Part shown: piece by piece, positions 51,971 to 53,651 of the stretch
How the letters are laid out: each line of letters opens with the position of its first letter
How positions within the stretch are numbered: the stretch's first letter is position 1
Assembly (NCBI GenBank): GCA_022766245.1
Contig: JALEPL010000031.1
Span: 68,336-121,986, forward strand
Origin: Lachnospiraceae bacterium
GTDB taxonomy: Bacteria; Bacillota; Clostridia; Lachnospirales; Lachnospiraceae
Direction: 5' to 3'
Length of the DNA: 53,651 nt
Program-made: the position numbers and the translations under genes
Notes under the pieces: model-generated
What the model saw: the letters and a program-made list of their open reading frames with translations, nothing else
Databases searched by the model: none
What the model was told of the DNA's origin: nothing

Positions 51971-52906
51971 CTATGCATTCATCTGAGCTGCAACCTCTGC
52001 TGCAAAGTCCTCGTTCTTCTTCTCCAAGCCCTCGCCGGTCTCGAAACGAACGAATCTCTTTACGGATACGGGTGTGCCAACTTCTTTGGATACCTGCTCT
52101 AAGTACTTACCAACGGACTGCTTGCCGTCCTCAGCCTTAACGTATATCTGATCTACTAAGCAGATCTCCTTTAACTCTTTACTGATACGTCCCTCGATCA
52201 TACCGTTAATCACCTTCTCAGGCTTCTGAGACTCCTTAGGATCGTTCATGATCTGAGCCAGTAAGATCTCCTTCTCATGTGCGATGTAATCAGCGCTTAC
52301 TTCCTCACGTGATACATACTTGGGAGCTAATGCTGCGATCTGCATTGCGATGTTCTTTAAGCCCTCTTTTACTGCATCGTTTACAACTGTGGTCTCAGCG
52401 TCAACGATAACACCGATTCTTCCGCCACCGTGTACATAGGTAACAACGCATCCGTTGGGCTCAGAAACCTTCTCGAAACGACGGATCTTTAAGTTCTCTC
52501 CGATCACTGCAACCTTCTCAACCAGAGCGTCATTTACGGTCTTGGAAGGATCCTCAACCCACTGCTCTGCCATGAAAGCATCCATATCTGCTGCATCAGA
52601 TGCAACTGCCTGCTTTGCAACAGATGCTACGAATGCCTGGAAAGTCTCGTTCTTTGCAACGAAGTCTGTCTCAGAGTTAACCTCTACAACTGCTGCGGTA
52701 TTGTCACCGTCTACAGCTACAGTACAAAGACCCTCAGCTGCGATACGGCTTGCCTTCTTCTCAGCCTTAGCCTGTCCGTTCTTTCTTAAGAACTCTACAG
52801 CCTCATCCATATTTCCGTTGGTCTCGTTTAACGCCTTCTTACAATCCATCATTCCTGCGCCGGTCATCTCACGCAGTTCTTTTACCATTGCTGCTGTAAT
52901 AGCCAT
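51971..52906 (-). CDS. tsf: Elongation factor Ts
   Basis: Guanine-nucleotide exchange factor for EF-Tu. The start giving MAITAAMVKELREMTGAG follows TTGGAGGAAAAATCG. The 311-residue protein has the N-terminal UBA-like domain, the first signature LREMTGAGMMDCKKAL, the second signature EVNSETDFVAKNE, and the core and dimerisation subdomains through VKRFVRFETGEG. Directly follows rpsB, as in nearly all bacteria, and is closed by a strong terminator. Confidence 0.98.
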   Translation of the reverse strand: MAITAAMVKELREMTGAGMMDCKKALNETNGNMDEAVEFLRKNGQAKAEKKASRIAAEGLCTVAVDGDNTAAVVEVNSETDFVAKNETFQAFVASVAKQAVASDAADMDAFMAEQWVEDPSKTVNDALVEKVAVIGENLKIRRFEKVSEPNGCVVTYVHGGGRIGVIVDAETTVVNDAVKEGLKNIAMQIAALAPKYVSREEVSADYIAHEKEILLAQIMNDPKESQKPEKVINGMIEGRISKELKEICLVDQIYVKAEDGKQSVGKYLEQVSKEVGTPVSVKRFVRFETGEGLEKKNEDFAAEVAAQMNA

Positions 52907-52939
52907 CGATTTTTCCTCCAAATCTGTTGTCGTATATAA

Positions 52940-53651
52940 TTATGCCTCTACTGCTTCCTCTGCGACATCCTCGCCCTCGTAAACAGCGTCCTCTGCTGCG
53001 CCCTGATTTGCCTCAACGACAGCGTCTGCCATCTTGGAAACGATCAGCTTAACGGCACGGATCGCATCGTCATTTCCGGGAATCACATAATCTAACTCTT
53101 CCGGATCACAGTTTGTATCAGCGATACCGATCAGGGGAATACCTAATGTATGAGCCTCCTGTACGCAGATACGCTCCTTCTTGGGATCTACGATAAAGAT
53201 CGCATCGGGGATCTTCTTCATATCCTTGATACCGCCCAGGTTCTTCTGCAGCTTCTCTAACTCTTTCTTCAGAGCGATCACTTCCTTCTTGGGAAGCACA
53301 TCAAAGGTGCCGTCTTCCTGCATACGCTCAATATCTTTTAATCTCTTGATACGGCTCTGGATGGTCTTGAAGTTTGTCAGCATACCGCCTAACCATCTCT
53401 CGTTTACATAGTACATTCCGCAGCGCTCTGCCTCAGTCTTGATCGCATCCTGCGCCTGCTTCTTTGTTCCTACAAAAAGGATGGTACCACCGTTCGCTGC
53501 GATGTCTGCCACTGCGTTGTAAGCCTCATCTACCTTTCCTACAGACTTCTGTAAGTCGATGATGTAGATGCCATTACGCTCGGTGTAGATGTAGGGAGCC
53601 ATTTTCGGGTTCCATCTTCTTGTCTGATGTCCAAAATGAACACCTGCCTCC
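52940..53651 (-). CDS. rpsB: 30S ribosomal protein S2, N-terminus cut by window edge
   Basis: Ribosomal protein needed for bS1 binding and 30S assembly. The frame is open to the right edge and reads [20 protein letters not shown] at the boundary, so only about ten N-terminal residues and the start codon are missing. Conserved segments are [55 protein letters not shown] and [20 protein letters not shown]. The C-terminus has an acidic extension ([17 protein letters not shown]). It lies 33 bases before tsf. Confidence 0.97.
   Translation of the reverse strand, partial: EAGVHFGHQTRRWNPKMAPYIYTERNGIYIIDLQKSVGKVDEAYNAVADIAANGGTILFVGTKKQAQDAIKTEAERCGMYYVNERWLGGMLTNFKTIQSRIKRLKDIERMQEDGTFDVLPKKEVIALKKELEKLQKNLGGIKDMKKIPDAIFIVDPKKERICVQEAHTLGIPLIGIADTNCDPEELDYVIPGNDDAIRAVKLIVSKMADAVVEANQGAAEDAVYEGEDVAEEAVEA

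Overview
The window is about 53.7 kb of chromosome from a spore-forming, low-to-mid GC Clostridia, most likely a member of the Lachnospiraceae. The evidence is a complete spoIIIA operon, a SpoIIM homologue, a Gram-positive-type PolC, RNase Y, a LexA box of the Gram-positive type (CGAAC-N4-GTTCG) at recA, strong AGGAGG ribosome sites and frequent GTG/TTG starts. Almost every gene lies on the minus strand; the plus-strand exceptions are a DAHP synthase, one XRE regulator and a decayed EAL/GGDEF gene. I cannot name the species.

Layout. 1-3843: the conserved yqhY-nusB-xseA-xseB-ispA-dxs cluster, without the folD that sits there in Bacillus; dxs runs off the left edge. 3912-9534: an unrecognised 150-aa protein, metA (residue Glu111 predicts an acetyltransferase), ligA, an RluF-type pseudouridine synthase, a membrane-anchored SH3b protein and tRNA-Arg(CCG). 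9586-11954: DAHP synthase, then the nudF-like Nudix gene and spoIIM. 12745-20206: rny, recX, recA, two small XRE regulators, prfC and deoB. 20203-25302: spoIIIAA-AH. 25672-34 kb: an EAL-CBS-GGDEF pseudogene, rpsU, alaS with a small membrane protein ahead of it, an MBL hydrolase, an MtaD-type deaminase and purine nucleoside phosphorylase. 33612-44379: polC, ispG, rseP, dxr, cdsA, uppS, frr and pyrH. 44379-51804: bactofilin, a polysaccharide deacetylase and a TetR/MMPL/heptad-repeat export cassette, all lying between pyrH and tsf, which are usually neighbours. 51971-53651: tsf and rpsB (rpsB runs off the right edge).

Functional themes. Five isoprenoid genes (dxs, dxr, ispG, ispA, uppS) connect the MEP pathway to undecaprenyl carrier synthesis. 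cdsA and rseP add membrane lipid synthesis and intramembrane proteolysis. rpsB, tsf, frr, prfC, rpsU, alaS, rluF and nusB serve translation or rRNA transcription. polC, ligA, recA, recX and xseAB serve replication and repair.

The most unusual content is non-coding. Two copies of a 679-731 bp element (12013-12743 and 32921-33599) lie in opposite orientation 20 kb apart. They share short terminal inverted repeats, and each copy is itself a giant imperfect inverted repeat with no credible gene. In addition, at least three families of short palindromic repeats are scattered through intergenic gaps. They have entered the spoIIIA operon three times, and one copy is translated in frame at the N-terminus of IspG. 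This repeat system is the best candidate for something undescribed.
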